The position numbers and the translations under genes are program-made. The notes beneath the pieces were generated by a model. The model had not been told where the DNA came from and ran no database searches. It worked only from the letters and a program-made list of their open reading frames with translations. From positions 108,138 through 172,137 of the forward strand of contig JBLKRX010000009.1 of the NCBI GenBank assembly GCA_047608075.1: a DNA stretch of 64,000 bases. The letters run 5' to 3'. The DNA is from Ferdinandcohnia humi_A. GTDB lineage: Bacteria; Bacillota; Bacilli; Bacillales; Bacillaceae_L. Within the stretch, counting starts at the first letter, position 1. The number at the start of each line of letters is the position of its first letter. Of the stretch, positions 7,971-17,339 are shown piece after piece.

Positions 7971-7995
7971 AAAGGATGTCAAGTTGACATCCTCT
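7971..7995 (-). terminator. Terminator of brxB
   Basis: AGGATGTCAA (7973-7982) pairs with TTGACATCCT (7984-7993), followed on the minus strand by TTTTTAAAAGG. Confidence 0.75.
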
Positions 7996-8429
7996 TAGCA
8001 ATACTTATTAATAGCAGAAGCTACATTTTCCATAATTGTTTCCATTGAATTTGATTCAATCTCGTGTCTAGGAATGAAGTGGAGAACTTCTTTTCCTTTC
8101 AGCAATGCCATTGATGGTGAAGATGGTTCATAGCCTTCAAAAAACTCTCTCATTTTCGCAGTTGCTTCTTTATCCTGGCCAGCAAATACTGTTACAAGAT
8201 GGTCAGGCTTTTTATCACTTGTTACGACTGCTTGAGTGACAGCAGGTCTAGCTAATCCAGCAGCACACCCACAAACAGAATTTACCACTACTAATGTAGT
8301 CCCCTCAACATTTTCCATGAATTTCTCAACGTCTTCTGCTGTTGAAAGCTCTTCAAATCCAGCATTTACAAGCTCTTGTCGCATTGGTTTAACAATCTGT
8401 TTCATGTATTCATCATATGCCATTGACAT
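7995..8429 (-). CDS. brxB: Bacilliredoxin BrxB/YphP
   Basis: A 144-residue thioredoxin-like protein of the DUF1094 family. The redox motif is Cys53-Gly54-Cys55 in VNSVCGCAAGLARPA, at the numbering reported for B. subtilis YphP. Bacilliredoxins remove bacillithiol from S-bacillithiolated proteins in the cytosol, so the gene implies that the organism makes bacillithiol. The start ATG has GGGGG about six bases upstream. The gene stands alone and has its own terminator. Confidence 0.93.
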   Translation of the reverse strand: MSMAYDEYMKQIVKPMRQELVNAGFEELSTAEDVEKFMENVEGTTLVVVNSVCGCAAGLARPAVTQAVVTSDKKPDHLVTVFAGQDKEATAKMREFFEGYEPSSPSMALLKGKEVLHFIPRHEIESNSMETIMENVASAINKYC

Positions 8430-8733
8430 AGAATTACCCCCTTAAGACTTATTGATATAAGCATACTATATTTAATAATTTAAAATCAATTTTCATGTAC
8501 GAATATCAAAGATTCCTTCGATTAATGCTTCCTATTAATCAGGTAACTCAATTTTTAATTTGTAACTGAATTAAATTCCTTATGACAACAAAGGGAAAAT
8601 TTACAATCTGTGCGAAAAGACCTATTTTTAATAAGAAAAATACAATGACTTCCATATTTAGTCTATTTATACTATAGTAAAGTAGGATATATATTCTATT
8701 AGTTTATGATTTGCAGAAGGAAAGTGGACATCA
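8430..8733. other. Intergenic region brxB / polysaccharide deacetylase
   Basis: This holds the divergent promoter regions of brxB and the deacetylase gene. It is AT-rich. I see no gene, repeat or strong hairpin. Confidence 0.5.
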
Positions 8734-9579
8734 ATGGACCTTAGACGTTATTTATACATATCTACTACAATTACGATCTTTACATTTTGTATACTCCTAT
8801 TTTCAAAGGTATTTTCTTCAATTGGATTCGAAAATGATGGAAAAGTTTATCCTGTTGAGTTGCATTCAGTTAGACACGATGGATATGGGAGAGAATTAGC
8901 CCAAAATAGAGTATCAAATGAAACAGCTGTTATGTCAGCAACCAGTAAAAATTTACGTTTTAACCAAATGAACCAAGTCTATTTGACGTTCGATGATGGT
9001 CCTACTAAATACACAAACGATATTTTAGATATATTAAAAAAACATGATGTCCAGGCTACTTTTTTTCTACTAGATGCAAATATTAAGAAGTTTCCTAAGA
9101 CAGTTAAGCGAATCATAGCTGAGGGACATTCTGTAGGCTGTCATGGAGTAACTCACAGAATTGACATGTTCTTTATGTCTCCAGAAACAGCATTAAATGA
9201 AATAAAAACCTGTAATGACAGTATTATTGCTTCCACTGGTTTTAGTAGTAAACTATACCGAGTACCATTCGGAAGTTATCCATATATGAAACAGCCTTAT
9301 CGTGATGCACTTGCTGATGAAGGATATATAATGTGGGATTGGAATATTGATAGCTATGACTGGAAGACAAATAGTTCACAGCTTGTAGTAAAAAATATTA
9401 AAGAGCAAATTATACCGTTTGAAAATGGAACGATTTCCCCTGTATTACTTATGCATGATAAATTAGTTACTAGCAAAGCACTTGATTCTATTATTCTATT
9501 ATTAAAAGAAAAAGATTTTCAGTTGGTCCGCATTTTAGAAACCAGTCAACCCGTTCAATTTAAAATGGTTAATCAGTAA
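8734..9579 (+). CDS. Membrane-anchored polysaccharide deacetylase (NodB domain)
   Basis: A 281-residue protein with an N-terminal hydrophobic anchor (about residues 8-27) and an extracellular NodB/CE4 domain. Motif 1 is LTFDDGPTK, motif 2 is the zinc pair in CHGVTHR, motif 3 is YRVPFGSYP, motif 4 is WDWNIDSYDW and motif 5 is VLLMHD. Known relatives de-N-acetylate peptidoglycan or related glycans on the outer face of the membrane. The exact substrate (MurNAc or GlcNAc) cannot be read from the sequence. Note that motif 3 has a Phe where many members read RPPxG. An AAGGA site lies about 12 bases upstream of the ATG. Confidence 0.88.
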   Translation: MDLRRYLYISTTITIFTFCILLFSKVFSSIGFENDGKVYPVELHSVRHDGYGRELAQNRVSNETAVMSATSKNLRFNQMNQVYLTFDDGPTKYTNDILDILKKHDVQATFFLLDANIKKFPKTVKRIIAEGHSVGCHGVTHRIDMFFMSPETALNEIKTCNDSIIASTGFSSKLYRVPFGSYPYMKQPYRDALADEGYIMWDWNIDSYDWKTNSSQLVVKNIKEQIIPFENGTISPVLLMHDKLVTSKALDSIILLLKEKDFQLVRILETSQPVQFKMVNQ

Positions 9580-9682
9580 AACAACCCCTTGGATATGACT
9601 TAACGGGTTCGGTTGAGAGGGAGAATCATTGAATTAACAATATAAACAACACATTAATTACCAATGGAATAACAAAGAGACT

Positions 9683-9720
9683 AGCAGACCGAAACGTAAA
9701 ATTAAGGTCTGCTTTTCTTT
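9683..9720 (+). terminator. Probable terminator after the deacetylase gene
   Basis: AGCAGACC (9683-9690) pairs with GGTCTGCT (9706-9713), followed by TTTCTTT. It lies about 100 bases after the stop codon. Confidence 0.6.
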
Positions 9721-9828
9721 CTGGAAATATTTTACTGTTCTTATGTTATACTGAAGTGAGAATGTGAAGAATTGTATTTTAAATAACGAAGCAGAAGAGT
9801 TCAAGAAGGAAAATAAGGAGGGGGAATT

Positions 9829-10435
9829 TTGAAAAGAGTATTTTCATTAAGGAACGTTATCGTTATGGCTGGTTTCATCATCCTCATACTTATTATTGTA
9901 TTACAATTCGATGGTAGGGGATATACATTATGTTTTTGGTAATATAGATAACTTTGAAGTACAAACAATTCCTTATAATGGGGAAATAGAGTTTGACTTA
10001 CAAGCTAATGATATATTAAATGGATTAAAGGAACCTAAAAAGCTTGAAACAATTCATAATACTGATGTATATCTTTGGTACATAGAAGAACGTGAAAATA
10101 CAATAAACGGCGAGAAAGAAATAAACATTATGATTGGGTTTGACAGCCATTATAAGCCCCCACAAGGTAAGATGGTAACCTTTACAAGAATTTCTCAAAA
10201 TAATTCTAATATCACTTACTCAAGTTCAACTTTATTAGAAGTATGTAATGAAAAGGAGAACTTTGTGAATTTTGGAAAAGGGTATGGAAGTAGTAACGAT
10301 GGTCGATTTGAACAACATGCTTTATTTGTATTTCCTAAAGAAGAAATAACCAAAAGTAATGAATGGTCTTTTAAAATTAGCGGTTTACACCTACTAGAGT
10401 ATAAAGAAAAAAAACTAAGCTATCGGGTACTTTAA
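9829..10435 (+). pseudogene. Membrane-anchored protein gene with an apparent frameshift near codon 24
   Basis: A very strong AGGAGGGGG site precedes a TTG at 9829 that opens a frame reading MKRVFSLRNVIVMAGFIILI plus LIIVLQFDG, a typical N-terminal membrane anchor, but this frame stops after 37 codons. The following long frame (9896-10435, about 179 codons) has no start codon or ribosome site of its own, begins exactly where the anchor ends, and encodes an extracellular-looking domain (VGDIHYVFGNIDNFEV ... GLHLLEYKEKKLSYRVL). The two halves are one base out of register around 9890-9905. I read this as one gene broken by a single-base change, or a sequencing error. The domain is not recognised. 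Confidence 0.65.
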
Positions 10436-10454
10436 GTAGAACAAAAAATTTAAA

Positions 10455-10500
10455 AAAGCCTGTGTCAAAGACTACGTAGTAATCTAGATACAGGCTGTAC
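10455..10500 (-). terminator. Possible terminator, minus strand
   Basis: AGCCTGT (10457-10463) and ACAGGCT (10490-10496) form a seven-pair stem. On the minus strand it is followed by TTTTTTAAATTT. It lies about 75 bases after the ypgR stop codon. Confidence 0.5.
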
Positions 10501-10572
10501 CTTTATACAGTTGACCGTCACTCAAACGGATTTCTTTTGGAAATATACGGAATACAGCTGTAATAAGTGATC

Positions 10573-11694
10573 TTATTTTATTTCGTTTCTGCTTTCAGTC
10601 ATTTGCTTCCAGACTGAACCCTTTGCTTCTTCTCCACCCTCAATTCGTTCAATGGCAAGTTTTATTTGCATTTTCACTTCAAATTCCGGATCATCTTCAG
10701 CTGCTTTTAAAGCAGGTAGTGCAGACTCATCACCTACTTCATATAAAAACATAGCTGCTCTCCACCGTACTAATTTATTTGGATCTTTAAGCGCCTCTGC
10801 CATTGAAGCAATCGCTTCAGGTTTTCCTATATCTGACAGACAGTCTCCAGCAGTTCTTCGAACGGTTACAGACTTATCTTTTAAAGCTTGATAAAGGTAA
10901 GGCAGTACCTCTGGGCTTTCAATCATTCCTAGATATACAGTTGCCAATCTTCGAATAGAAGCTTTTTCATCTTTTAAAGCCTTTACTAACACTGGTAAAT
11001 CATCCTCAGATGGATCCATTTGTTCTAAGCTTGCATATCGTTTTGTCCAATCAGAATCATCAAGCATATCCAACGTAACCTTATAAGGTTGTCTCTTTTG
11101 AATTGTCGCTTTTTGTGAAATAAGAGTTACTAAACGGTCAAGTCTTTCTTTCGGATAAGCAGCTGCTAACTCTTCCACTACTTCTGAACCGATTTCATCT
11201 GAACTTCCATAGCGAACCCCTTGTTCCTTCCATTCTCTCTCAAGTACAACATTTCCAGCAGCTTCTTGAGCTTTTAATAATGCTTCTCTAAAAATTTCGG
11301 GTAATCCTACACGAACTTCCTTTTCACCATCAAGAAGCTTAACCTGCATCGGAATTCCTTTATACATTTGTACAAATACTTTTACTTCTCCAAAATGTTC
11401 ATCAAGTTTTGGTCCTTTGTTTGTTCCGTCAGACACATCTTCACCAAAAAACTTACGTACACTTGGTAATAACTCCTGCCAATCATATTTGGCATTACGT
11501 TCTACCGCAAGGAAATCGGCTACATGATAAACACCTTTAATCCCTTCAATTGACATAATTTCCTTAATAATTGGCGGCGCTTGATCTATATTTTCTTTCT
11601 TATAATTCGTACTTTTCCCCTTTGGGAGTTCCTCGTCTAATGTAATTTTCATTGTATTAGGACTAGGTGTTGGTTCTATTGATACGATTTTCAT
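10573..11694 (-). CDS. ypgR: YpgR-like protein: NifU N-terminal-like domain, conserved virulence-factor domain and HEAT repeats
   Basis: A 373-residue cytosolic protein. Residues 1-90 (PTPSPNTMKITLDEELPKG ... VYHVADFLAVERN) look like the scaffold NifU/Nfu N-terminal domain. The middle segment (about 95-225) includes the region often annotated as a conserved virulence factor in staphylococci. Residues about 230-355 are HEAT-like repeats with recurring units such as VLVKALKDEKASIRRLA, YLYQALKDKSVTVRRTA and SMAEALKDPNKLVRWRA. A scaffold or interaction role is inferred. No cysteine cluster for iron-sulfur binding is visible. The start has a GGAGCGGGAG site upstream. Position near yphP/brxB agrees with B. 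subtilis. Confidence 0.8.
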   Translation of the reverse strand: MKIVSIEPTPSPNTMKITLDEELPKGKSTNYKKENIDQAPPIIKEIMSIEGIKGVYHVADFLAVERNAKYDWQELLPSVRKFFGEDVSDGTNKGPKLDEHFGEVKVFVQMYKGIPMQVKLLDGEKEVRVGLPEIFREALLKAQEAAGNVVLEREWKEQGVRYGSSDEIGSEVVEELAAAYPKERLDRLVTLISQKATIQKRQPYKVTLDMLDDSDWTKRYASLEQMDPSEDDLPVLVKALKDEKASIRRLATVYLGMIESPEVLPYLYQALKDKSVTVRRTAGDCLSDIGKPEAIASMAEALKDPNKLVRWRAAMFLYEVGDESALPALKAAEDDPEFEVKMQIKLAIERIEGGEEAKGSVWKQMTESRNEIK

Positions 11695-12040
11695 ATTCTC
11701 CCGCTCCTTCTCCTACATAATGTCATTATCATGATTGTAGCATAGGATTCAACTATTTTTCCATTTAGAGACCTTATTAATGGTACTTGTCTTATTTTAG
11801 CACTTATTTCCTAAATTTCTGTATTTTTGTCATAATCATTTTTGGGGCTAAATATCATTAAATTGAATTTGATTTTTATAGGCTGTTTTCGCATGTAATG
11901 TTGTACAATTATTCTTTGACTAGTAATACATAGACTTTTTGAATCAGTAATTCATCCTTTCCATAGCTCTTATCGGCAACAAGGCTTACGAAAACTTCCT
12001 CACAAATTCTATCCCTGCACGACACCAAGGAGGATACTTT
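11695..12040. other. Divergent intergenic region ypgR / NlpC-P60 gene
   Basis: This is AT-rich, with promoters expected for both genes. The 5' leader of the hydrolase gene (about 11960-12030) was examined for a c-di-AMP (ydaO) riboswitch, which often precedes such genes, and no convincing match was found. Confidence 0.4.
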
Positions 12041-13064
12041 ATGAAAAAACGCTATGGAACACGTGAAGCATTATTTGTTACATCTGTAGCAGCAGGATTT
12101 TTCTTTGGCGCTCCACTTGTGGCTGACGCATCAGAACAACAACAAAATTTAGATCCCTTACTAGATAAAAATTATCAATTTGACACTAACCAGATACTAA
12201 GATATGGGCATACTGGTTATTCGGTAAGATTCCTTCAATTCGAATTAAAAAAATTGAACTTTTACTTTGATACTATCGATGGCCATTTTGGACCTAGTAC
12301 ACAGGATGCTGTTAAACGATTTCAAGAACTGTATAATCTAAAAGCTGATGGAATTGCGGGTTCAAAAACACTAGAAATGCTAAACAAAGTGATTTTACAA
12401 CCAAAGCCACCTTTTTTTACTGTTGGTGATGAGGGGCCTGAAGTCGAGCAATTACAAAGTAAACTTCAGAAGCTCAATTATTATTTCGGATTAGTGGATG
12501 GAATCTTTGGTGAGTTCACCGAAAAAAGTGTAAAGGCATACCAAACAAAATACAAATTAGAAGCAAACGGTTTAGCCACAGAAGAAACGATTGACCATAT
12601 CATGAAAAATATTAATGTGAAAGGCCCAACAATTAAAACAAGAGTTGTAAAGGTCAATACGAATAATCTTTCAAATTCAGAAACTACTACTGATACAGAA
12701 AAAGTAGCTTCAGTGAATACAAGTGTTATTTCAGTTGCCATGAATTATATAGGTGTGCCATACGTCTGGGGTGGGGAGTCTCCTAGTGGCTTCGATTGCA
12801 GTGGATTTTTACAGTATGTATTTGCCCAGAAAGGAGTCAGTCTTCCACGCACAGTTAGTGGAATATGGAGCCAAGGAAATCGCGTTAATAAGCCAAGTGT
12901 AGGTGACCTGGTCTTCTTTGAAACCTATAAACCTGGACCTTCACATGCCGGTATATATTGGAAATAATAAATTTGTTCATGCAGATTCAAGTAGCGGTAT
13001 TAGTGTGGATGACTTGAACATGAATTATTGGAAAGCCCGATATTTGGGTGCAAAACGATTGTAA
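12041..13064 (+). pseudogene. Secreted peptidoglycan hydrolase (two PG-binding domains and NlpC/P60), frameshifted near the C terminus
   Basis: The frame starts at an ATG with AAGGAGGAT upstream. A signal peptide is followed by two peptidoglycan_binding_1 domains (about residues 55-105 and 125-185; VRFLQFELKKLNFYF and VEQLQSKLQKLNYYF) and an NlpC/P60 endopeptidase domain with the catalytic cysteine in GFDCSGF and the histidine in PSHAGIY. The frame then runs into a stop at 12967. The missing end, IGNNKFVHADSSSGISVDDL and on to KARYLGAKRL, is encoded in another frame up to 13064. Two bases appear lost from a TA run at 12952-12958. The shortened product keeps Cys and His but lacks the final beta strands. 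A sequencing error is possible. Confidence 0.85.
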
Positions 13065-13070
13065 TTGAGT

Positions 13071-13098
13071 GGCTCGGCATATGCCGAGCCATTTTTAT
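13071..13098 (+). terminator. Terminator of the NlpC/P60 gene
   Basis: GGCTCGGC pairs with GCCGAGCC across an ATAT loop (13071-13090), then ATTTTTATTTT. It directly follows the second-frame stop at 13064, which supports the longer original gene. Confidence 0.85.
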
Positions 13099-13157
13099 TT
13101 TGTTATGGAAAACTATATAAACTTACTGTTGTGATAACTTTCCATTAGGTCTATCCA

Positions 13158-13366
13158 CGTTCAGCTCCAGCGCATAGCCAGTTTTCACCCTGAATGGCTT
13201 CTGCGATTATCTTGCTCAAAGCTTTGCTTTAAGTAACTCGAGGTCAAATAACCTGTGGCAAGAAAAGTCAAAGAGCGACTTTTTTGCCACAGAACATTTG
13301 CTTGTCGGACTTGCACAGGACGTGGCGGATCATAGTTGACGTTCCTCTTCCAAGTCGCTTGCGCTT
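13158..13366 (-). repeat. Interspersed repeat family 1, copy B (inverted)
   Basis: Reads on the minus strand as AAGCGCAAGCGACTTGG and on through GTGCAAGTCCGACAAGC, with the central hairpin CTGTGGCAA/TTGCCACAG at 13253-13292. Relative to copy A it carries about 60 extra bases near its distal end. It fills the interval between the hydrolase gene and the ABC-F gene, which are convergent. Confidence 0.8.
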
Positions 13367-13373
13367 TTGCTCC

Positions 13374-15257
13374 TTATTCATTTACAAGCTCAGAGAGCTC
13401 AGACCATCTTTCCATCAATTGTTCGAGTACTTCTGTTTCCTTTGCATGCTCATCTATCGCCTTTTGTGCTTTCTGATAATCACTACCCGCACTTTCTATT
13501 TCAGTAACTAATTGAGCCACCTTTTCTTCTTGGGCAAGAATTTTATCCTCAATTTGCTCCCATTCAAGTTGGTCCTTATATGAAAGCTTTTTCTTTTTTG
13601 CTTTAACAGTTTCCTCATGAATAGGTTTACTTGGTTTTTCCTTTTGAGCTTTTAGAAGTGCTTCATTATTTTCCTCTAAATAATCGGAATAATCACCATA
13701 GTACGAAGTGATTTTGTTACCTTCTTCAAAAATTAAGAGATGATCTGTTACTTTATCCAGAAAATATCGGTCATGTGAAACAGTAATAACTACCCCTGAG
13801 TAATCCCCTAGATAATCCTCTAACACTGTTAATGTTTGTGTATCAAGATCATTAGTCGGTTCGTCAAGTAAAAGCACGTTTGGCTCCCCCATAATGATTT
13901 TCAGTAAATAGAGTCTTCTTCTCTCCCCACCAGATAATTTACGAATAGGCGTCCCATGTGTATGCATAGGAAATAAGAAACGTTCAAGCATTTGAGCAGC
14001 AGAAATCATCTTGCCATCTAAAGTATGGATTACCTCAGCTGTTTCCTTAATATATTCAATCATTCGTTGATTTAGGTCCATATCAACACTTTCTTGAGTA
14101 TAATAAGCTAGCTTCACAGTTTGTCCTATTTCAATCTCACCTATGTCAACCTGTGTTCGACCTGCGATAATATTCAGAAGTGTTGATTTACCAGTTCCAT
14201 TTCTCCCAACAATGCCAATTCGATCACCAGGTTTTACAAGCAAATTTACATCCTTTAAGATTGTGGTACCATTAAAGCTTTTTGTGATGTTTTTAAGTTC
14301 AATAACCTTTTTGCCAAGTCTGCTGCCACCGATTGAGATATCGACTGATTCATTCGAAGTCGTTGTTCTTGCATTCTCAATTTCATCAAATCGTTTGATA
14401 CGAGCTTTTTGTTTAGTTGTTCGGGCTTTCGCACCACGTCTAATCCAAGCTAATTCTCGTCGGTACAAGTTTTGACGTTTTAATTCAGATGCATGTTCTT
14501 GTTCAATTCGAAGCGCTTTTGCTTCTAAAAAACTACTATAGTTTCCTGTATAGCTGTATAACTTACCTTGATCAAGTTCAATGATACGATTTGTTACACG
14601 GTCAAGAAAATATCTATCATGGGTAACGACTAATAATGCTCCATTATATTTCCCTAGATAATCCTCTAACCACTTAATTGTCTCATAATCTAAATGGTTT
14701 GTTGGCTCATCTAATATAAGTAAATCGGGGACCTCAATTAAACTTTGAGCAAGCGCTACTCTCTTCTTCTGTCCACCAGATAATTCCATTACATTTTGTG
14801 TGAATTGTGTAATCCCAAGCTTTGATAAGACAGCTTTTGCATTGGAATTTGCCTCCCATGCGTTTGCAGCATCCATCCTTTGTTGCAACTCATATAATCG
14901 TTCTTGAAAAACAGAATTCATTGGTTCCTTCTCAATTTGAATGAGTGCCACTTCATATTCTTTTAATAATCGTAACAAAGGTGTATTGCCTTGGAATACC
15001 TGATCTAATACAGTATTATTATTCGAAAAATCAGGTTGCTGGGACAAATAGCTAATCGTGTACCCTTTAGAATGAGTTATTTCACCCTTGTCTTCCTCTT
15101 CTACACCTGCAATGATTTTTAATAATGTTGATTTTCCGGTACCGTTTACTCCAATAATCCCAATTCGCTCATTATCTGTGATACTAAAGGATATGTCTTC
15201 AAACAATAATTTCTCAGCATAGCTCTTAGCTAAATTTTCTACCGTTAAAAGCTTCAT
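13374..15257 (-). CDS. ABC-F family ATPase, YfmR/Uup-like ribosome-associated factor
   Basis: A 627-residue soluble protein with two ABC ATPase domains and no membrane segments: Walker A GVNGTGKSTLLKII and GRNGTGKSTLLNII, signatures LSGGQKKRVALAQ and LSGGERRRLYLLK, and Walker B LLILDEPTNHLD and VLLLDEPTNDLD. The linker between the domains is the Arg/Lys-rich ABC-F interdomain region (RRELAWIRRGAKARTTKQKAR). The C terminus has a coiled coil (about 560-627) as in Uup/YfmR. ABC-F proteins act on the ribosomal E site; the B. subtilis relative YfmR relieves stalls together with EF-P. The ATG at 15257 overlaps the stop of the upstream HD gene in ATGA, which fixes this start and indicates translational coupling. 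Confidence 0.88.
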   Translation of the reverse strand: MKLLTVENLAKSYAEKLLFEDISFSITDNERIGIIGVNGTGKSTLLKIIAGVEEEDKGEITHSKGYTISYLSQQPDFSNNNTVLDQVFQGNTPLLRLLKEYEVALIQIEKEPMNSVFQERLYELQQRMDAANAWEANSNAKAVLSKLGITQFTQNVMELSGGQKKRVALAQSLIEVPDLLILDEPTNHLDYETIKWLEDYLGKYNGALLVVTHDRYFLDRVTNRIIELDQGKLYSYTGNYSSFLEAKALRIEQEHASELKRQNLYRRELAWIRRGAKARTTKQKARIKRFDEIENARTTTSNESVDISIGGSRLGKKVIELKNITKSFNGTTILKDVNLLVKPGDRIGIVGRNGTGKSTLLNIIAGRTQVDIGEIEIGQTVKLAYYTQESVDMDLNQRMIEYIKETAEVIHTLDGKMISAAQMLERFLFPMHTHGTPIRKLSGGERRRLYLLKIIMGEPNVLLLDEPTNDLDTQTLTVLEDYLGDYSGVVITVSHDRYFLDKVTDHLLIFEEGNKITSYYGDYSDYLEENNEALLKAQKEKPSKPIHEETVKAKKKKLSYKDQLEWEQIEDKILAQEEKVAQLVTEIESAGSDYQKAQKAIDEHAKETEVLEQLMERWSELSELVNE

Positions 15258-15907
15258 AACTGTCCATTCCATTCTTTGTAAAATTGTTCTAGAAAATGTA
15301 ACATAAACTCATGCCTTTCCTTCGCAATTTCCTTAGCCGTATCTGAATTAAGGGTTTCTCTTAATAATAGTAATTTTTCATAAAAATGATTAATAGCAGT
15401 TGATTTCCCATTTCGATATTCTTCCTTTGTCATATTTTCCCGAAAAGGAAGATTCGGGTCGTAAATAAGATCACCATGCGATCCTGCATATGCAAAGGTT
15501 CTCGCAATTCCAATAGCGCCAATTGCATCTAACCTGTCTGCATCCTGAACAACTTTTCCTTCTATTGTTCTCACAGGAGGTCGATTTCCACCTTTAAAGG
15601 ACATAGTCGATATGATTTCAATAATTTCATTTTGATCTTGTTCAGATATATTTAATGAAGAAAGCCAATTAGATACTTTTGTAAGTCCTTCTTCTTCTGA
15701 GTGATTTAGTTTTTCATCAGCAATATCGTGTAACAAAGCTGCTAATTCAACAATAAAAAGATTGGCCTTTTCTTTTTCACCAATTTGTAGTGCTACTTTA
15801 CGTACTCTCTCAATATGCCACCAATCATGACCGCTGCTATCATTTTCCAATATGCTCTTTACAAAACTAATTGTCGCTTCAATCGCTTCTTGTTTAGTAG
15901 TAGTCAT
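15254..15907 (-). CDS. ypgQ: HD-domain phosphohydrolase YpgQ
   Basis: A 217-residue HD hydrolase. The metal motif is visible as GHDWWHIERV followed by AALLHDIADEKLNH (the H...HD) and a later DADRLDAIGAIGIARTF with the final Asp. The B. subtilis homologue YpgQ has been described as a nucleoside triphosphate pyrophosphohydrolase; the activity here is inferred by family. The ATG at 15907 (MTTTKQE) is preferred over a reading 14 codons longer because GGGGG lies just before it. Its stop overlaps the ABC-F start in ATGA. Confidence 0.85.
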   Translation of the reverse strand: MTTTKQEAIEATISFVKSILENDSSGHDWWHIERVRKVALQIGEKEKANLFIVELAALLHDIADEKLNHSEEEGLTKVSNWLSSLNISEQDQNEIIEIISTMSFKGGNRPPVRTIEGKVVQDADRLDAIGAIGIARTFAYAGSHGDLIYDPNLPFRENMTKEEYRNGKSTAINHFYEKLLLLRETLNSDTAKEIAKERHEFMLHFLEQFYKEWNGQL

Positions 15908-16095
15908 ACGAACCCCCGTTGATTTTACTTTCGTTTTCCATTGTACCATATTCCGATTTTACTGCACTTTTTTCGTATATGTAGCGGATTTCGAAAAGAG
16001 TGCATAAACTAGGAATGATAATTTTATGTACTTACTTAAATGTTCAAAAACAAAAAAGCTGGAAGAATCCAGCTAAAAAAGGTGGTCAAACAAAT

Positions 16096-16341
16096 ATGCA
16101 TAATAATTATAGAACCTACCGGGAGATTGGAACAGCGTGGTATGGTCGTCATATCGTATTTATTACATGTAACCCAGTAACAAACCAATTTCTTCAGCTA
16201 CAAAAGAGCCTTCATGCTCCCACTGAACCACCCCATCCAAACTGTGCGGAAACGATGTCACAGTTTGTGAGTATCGGTTATCAAATAACTGCTGTTGTTT
16301 CACTTTCTCCAACAAAAGTTCAATATGTGTTAATGAAATAG
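16096..16341 (+). CDS. Hypothetical 81-residue protein
   Basis: Starts MHNNYRTYREIGTAWYGRHI after AAAGGTGGT, ten bases upstream. It is soluble, with a Cys in FITCNP and another in PHPNCAET. The reading can be extended 32 codons upstream to 16000, but that part has no ribosome site. I do not recognise the family. It ends five bases before the converging degV-family gene. Codon use looks normal for the window. Confidence 0.6.
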   Translation: MHNNYRTYREIGTAWYGRHIVFITCNPVTNQFLQLQKSLHAPTEPPHPNCAETMSQFVSIGYQITAVVSLSPTKVQYVLMK

Positions 16342-16345
16342 AAAA

Positions 16346-17194
16346 CTATTTTTGTTTATTTATCCAGCTTATTCCGATTGTTTCTTCCCCGGCATGTACT
16401 CCAAGAGCAACTCCTAGTGGATAAGCACCAATTGATAATTGATTGGCAAACTCCTTTATGCTCTTCTCCCATTCTTTTGCCTTTGAATCACGCAATCCAT
16501 ATAAAAGGTACACTTCTTCAATTGAATGTTTGGAAACGGCATCTTTAAGATAGTTAAATATCTTATTTGTTGCCTTATTTTCAGACCTTACCCTTTCCTT
16601 TACAGAGAGAGCGCCATCTTGAATTGTAATGATTGGTTTAATTTGTAACATACTTCCTAAATAATATTGTGCAGTGTTCATTCTTCCACTTCGATGTAAT
16701 TGTTCGAGACTACCAATTAACACATAGGTCTCGATTCGATTTGCTAAATCCATCATATGCTTTTCTATTTCCGAAGGAGAGCCACCAGTCTTTAATACTT
16801 TAATACCCTCTTTTATAAGTACAGACATCGGGTAAGTTAAGATTTTTGAATCGATAACAGTTACTGGAATAGTAACAATTTCTGCAGCTTGTCTTGCAGA
16901 AGAAACTGTACCACTAAGCTTTTCAGAAACATGAATTGAAATTATATGATCATATTTCCCTTCAAGACTATTATATATTTCAACGAAACTACCAATTGAA
17001 GGTTGTGATGTCTTTGGTACTGTTTTCGATGTTTTTAATCGTTCAAAAAATTGAGAAGGTGTGATTGTAACACCATCCAAATACTCTTCCTCGTCAAAAA
17101 AAATCGTCATTGGTATGACAAATATATCTTCATTATTTTTTAACTCATCATCTAGAAATGCAGTGCTATCTGTTACCCAAGCAATTCTATTCAT
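16346..17194 (-). CDS. DegV-family fatty-acid-binding protein
   Basis: A 282-residue protein with the DegV fold. Signatures are VTDSTAFLDDE at the N terminus, the TSQPSIGSFVEIY segment, SEKLSGTVSSARQAA (lipid carboxylate contact region) and GRMNTAQYYLGSMLQIKPII. DegV/FakB proteins bind a fatty acid and present it to the kinase FakA for phospholipid synthesis. Whether this copy works with a FakA is not shown here, as no kinase gene is in the window. The start ATG has GGGGGG five to six bases upstream. Confidence 0.88.
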   Translation of the reverse strand: MNRIAWVTDSTAFLDDELKNNEDIFVIPMTIFFDEEEYLDGVTITPSQFFERLKTSKTVPKTSQPSIGSFVEIYNSLEGKYDHIISIHVSEKLSGTVSSARQAAEIVTIPVTVIDSKILTYPMSVLIKEGIKVLKTGGSPSEIEKHMMDLANRIETYVLIGSLEQLHRSGRMNTAQYYLGSMLQIKPIITIQDGALSVKERVRSENKATNKIFNYLKDAVSKHSIEEVYLLYGLRDSKAKEWEKSIKEFANQLSIGAYPLGVALGVHAGEETIGISWINKQK

Positions 17195-17318
17195 TTTCTA
17201 CCCCCCTTTAAAAACATATAAGTACTAATTTTATTTATATTATATACATATGTATTTCAATGTTGAAAACGGATACTATTTTCTTCCTTATATTAGAAAA
17301 TGTGTGGCCTAATTTTGA

Positions 17319-17339
17319 AGGGATGCGTTCGGCATCCCT
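17319..17339 (-). terminator. Hairpin at the end of the 173-residue hypothetical gene
   Basis: AGGGATGC and GCATCCCT form a stem with loop GTTCG. It overlaps the stop codon. The T run on the minus strand is poor. Confidence 0.45.

Noticed and set aside
11890..12040. c-di-AMP (ydaO) riboswitch before the NlpC/P60 gene
   Set aside because: Gene type is suggestive, but the conserved aptamer blocks are not recognisable by eye. A covariance search would be needed.
14143..14475. Plus-strand open frame of 110 codons
   Set aside because: It is antisense to the conserved ABC-F gene, with no ribosome site and no sensible protein composition.
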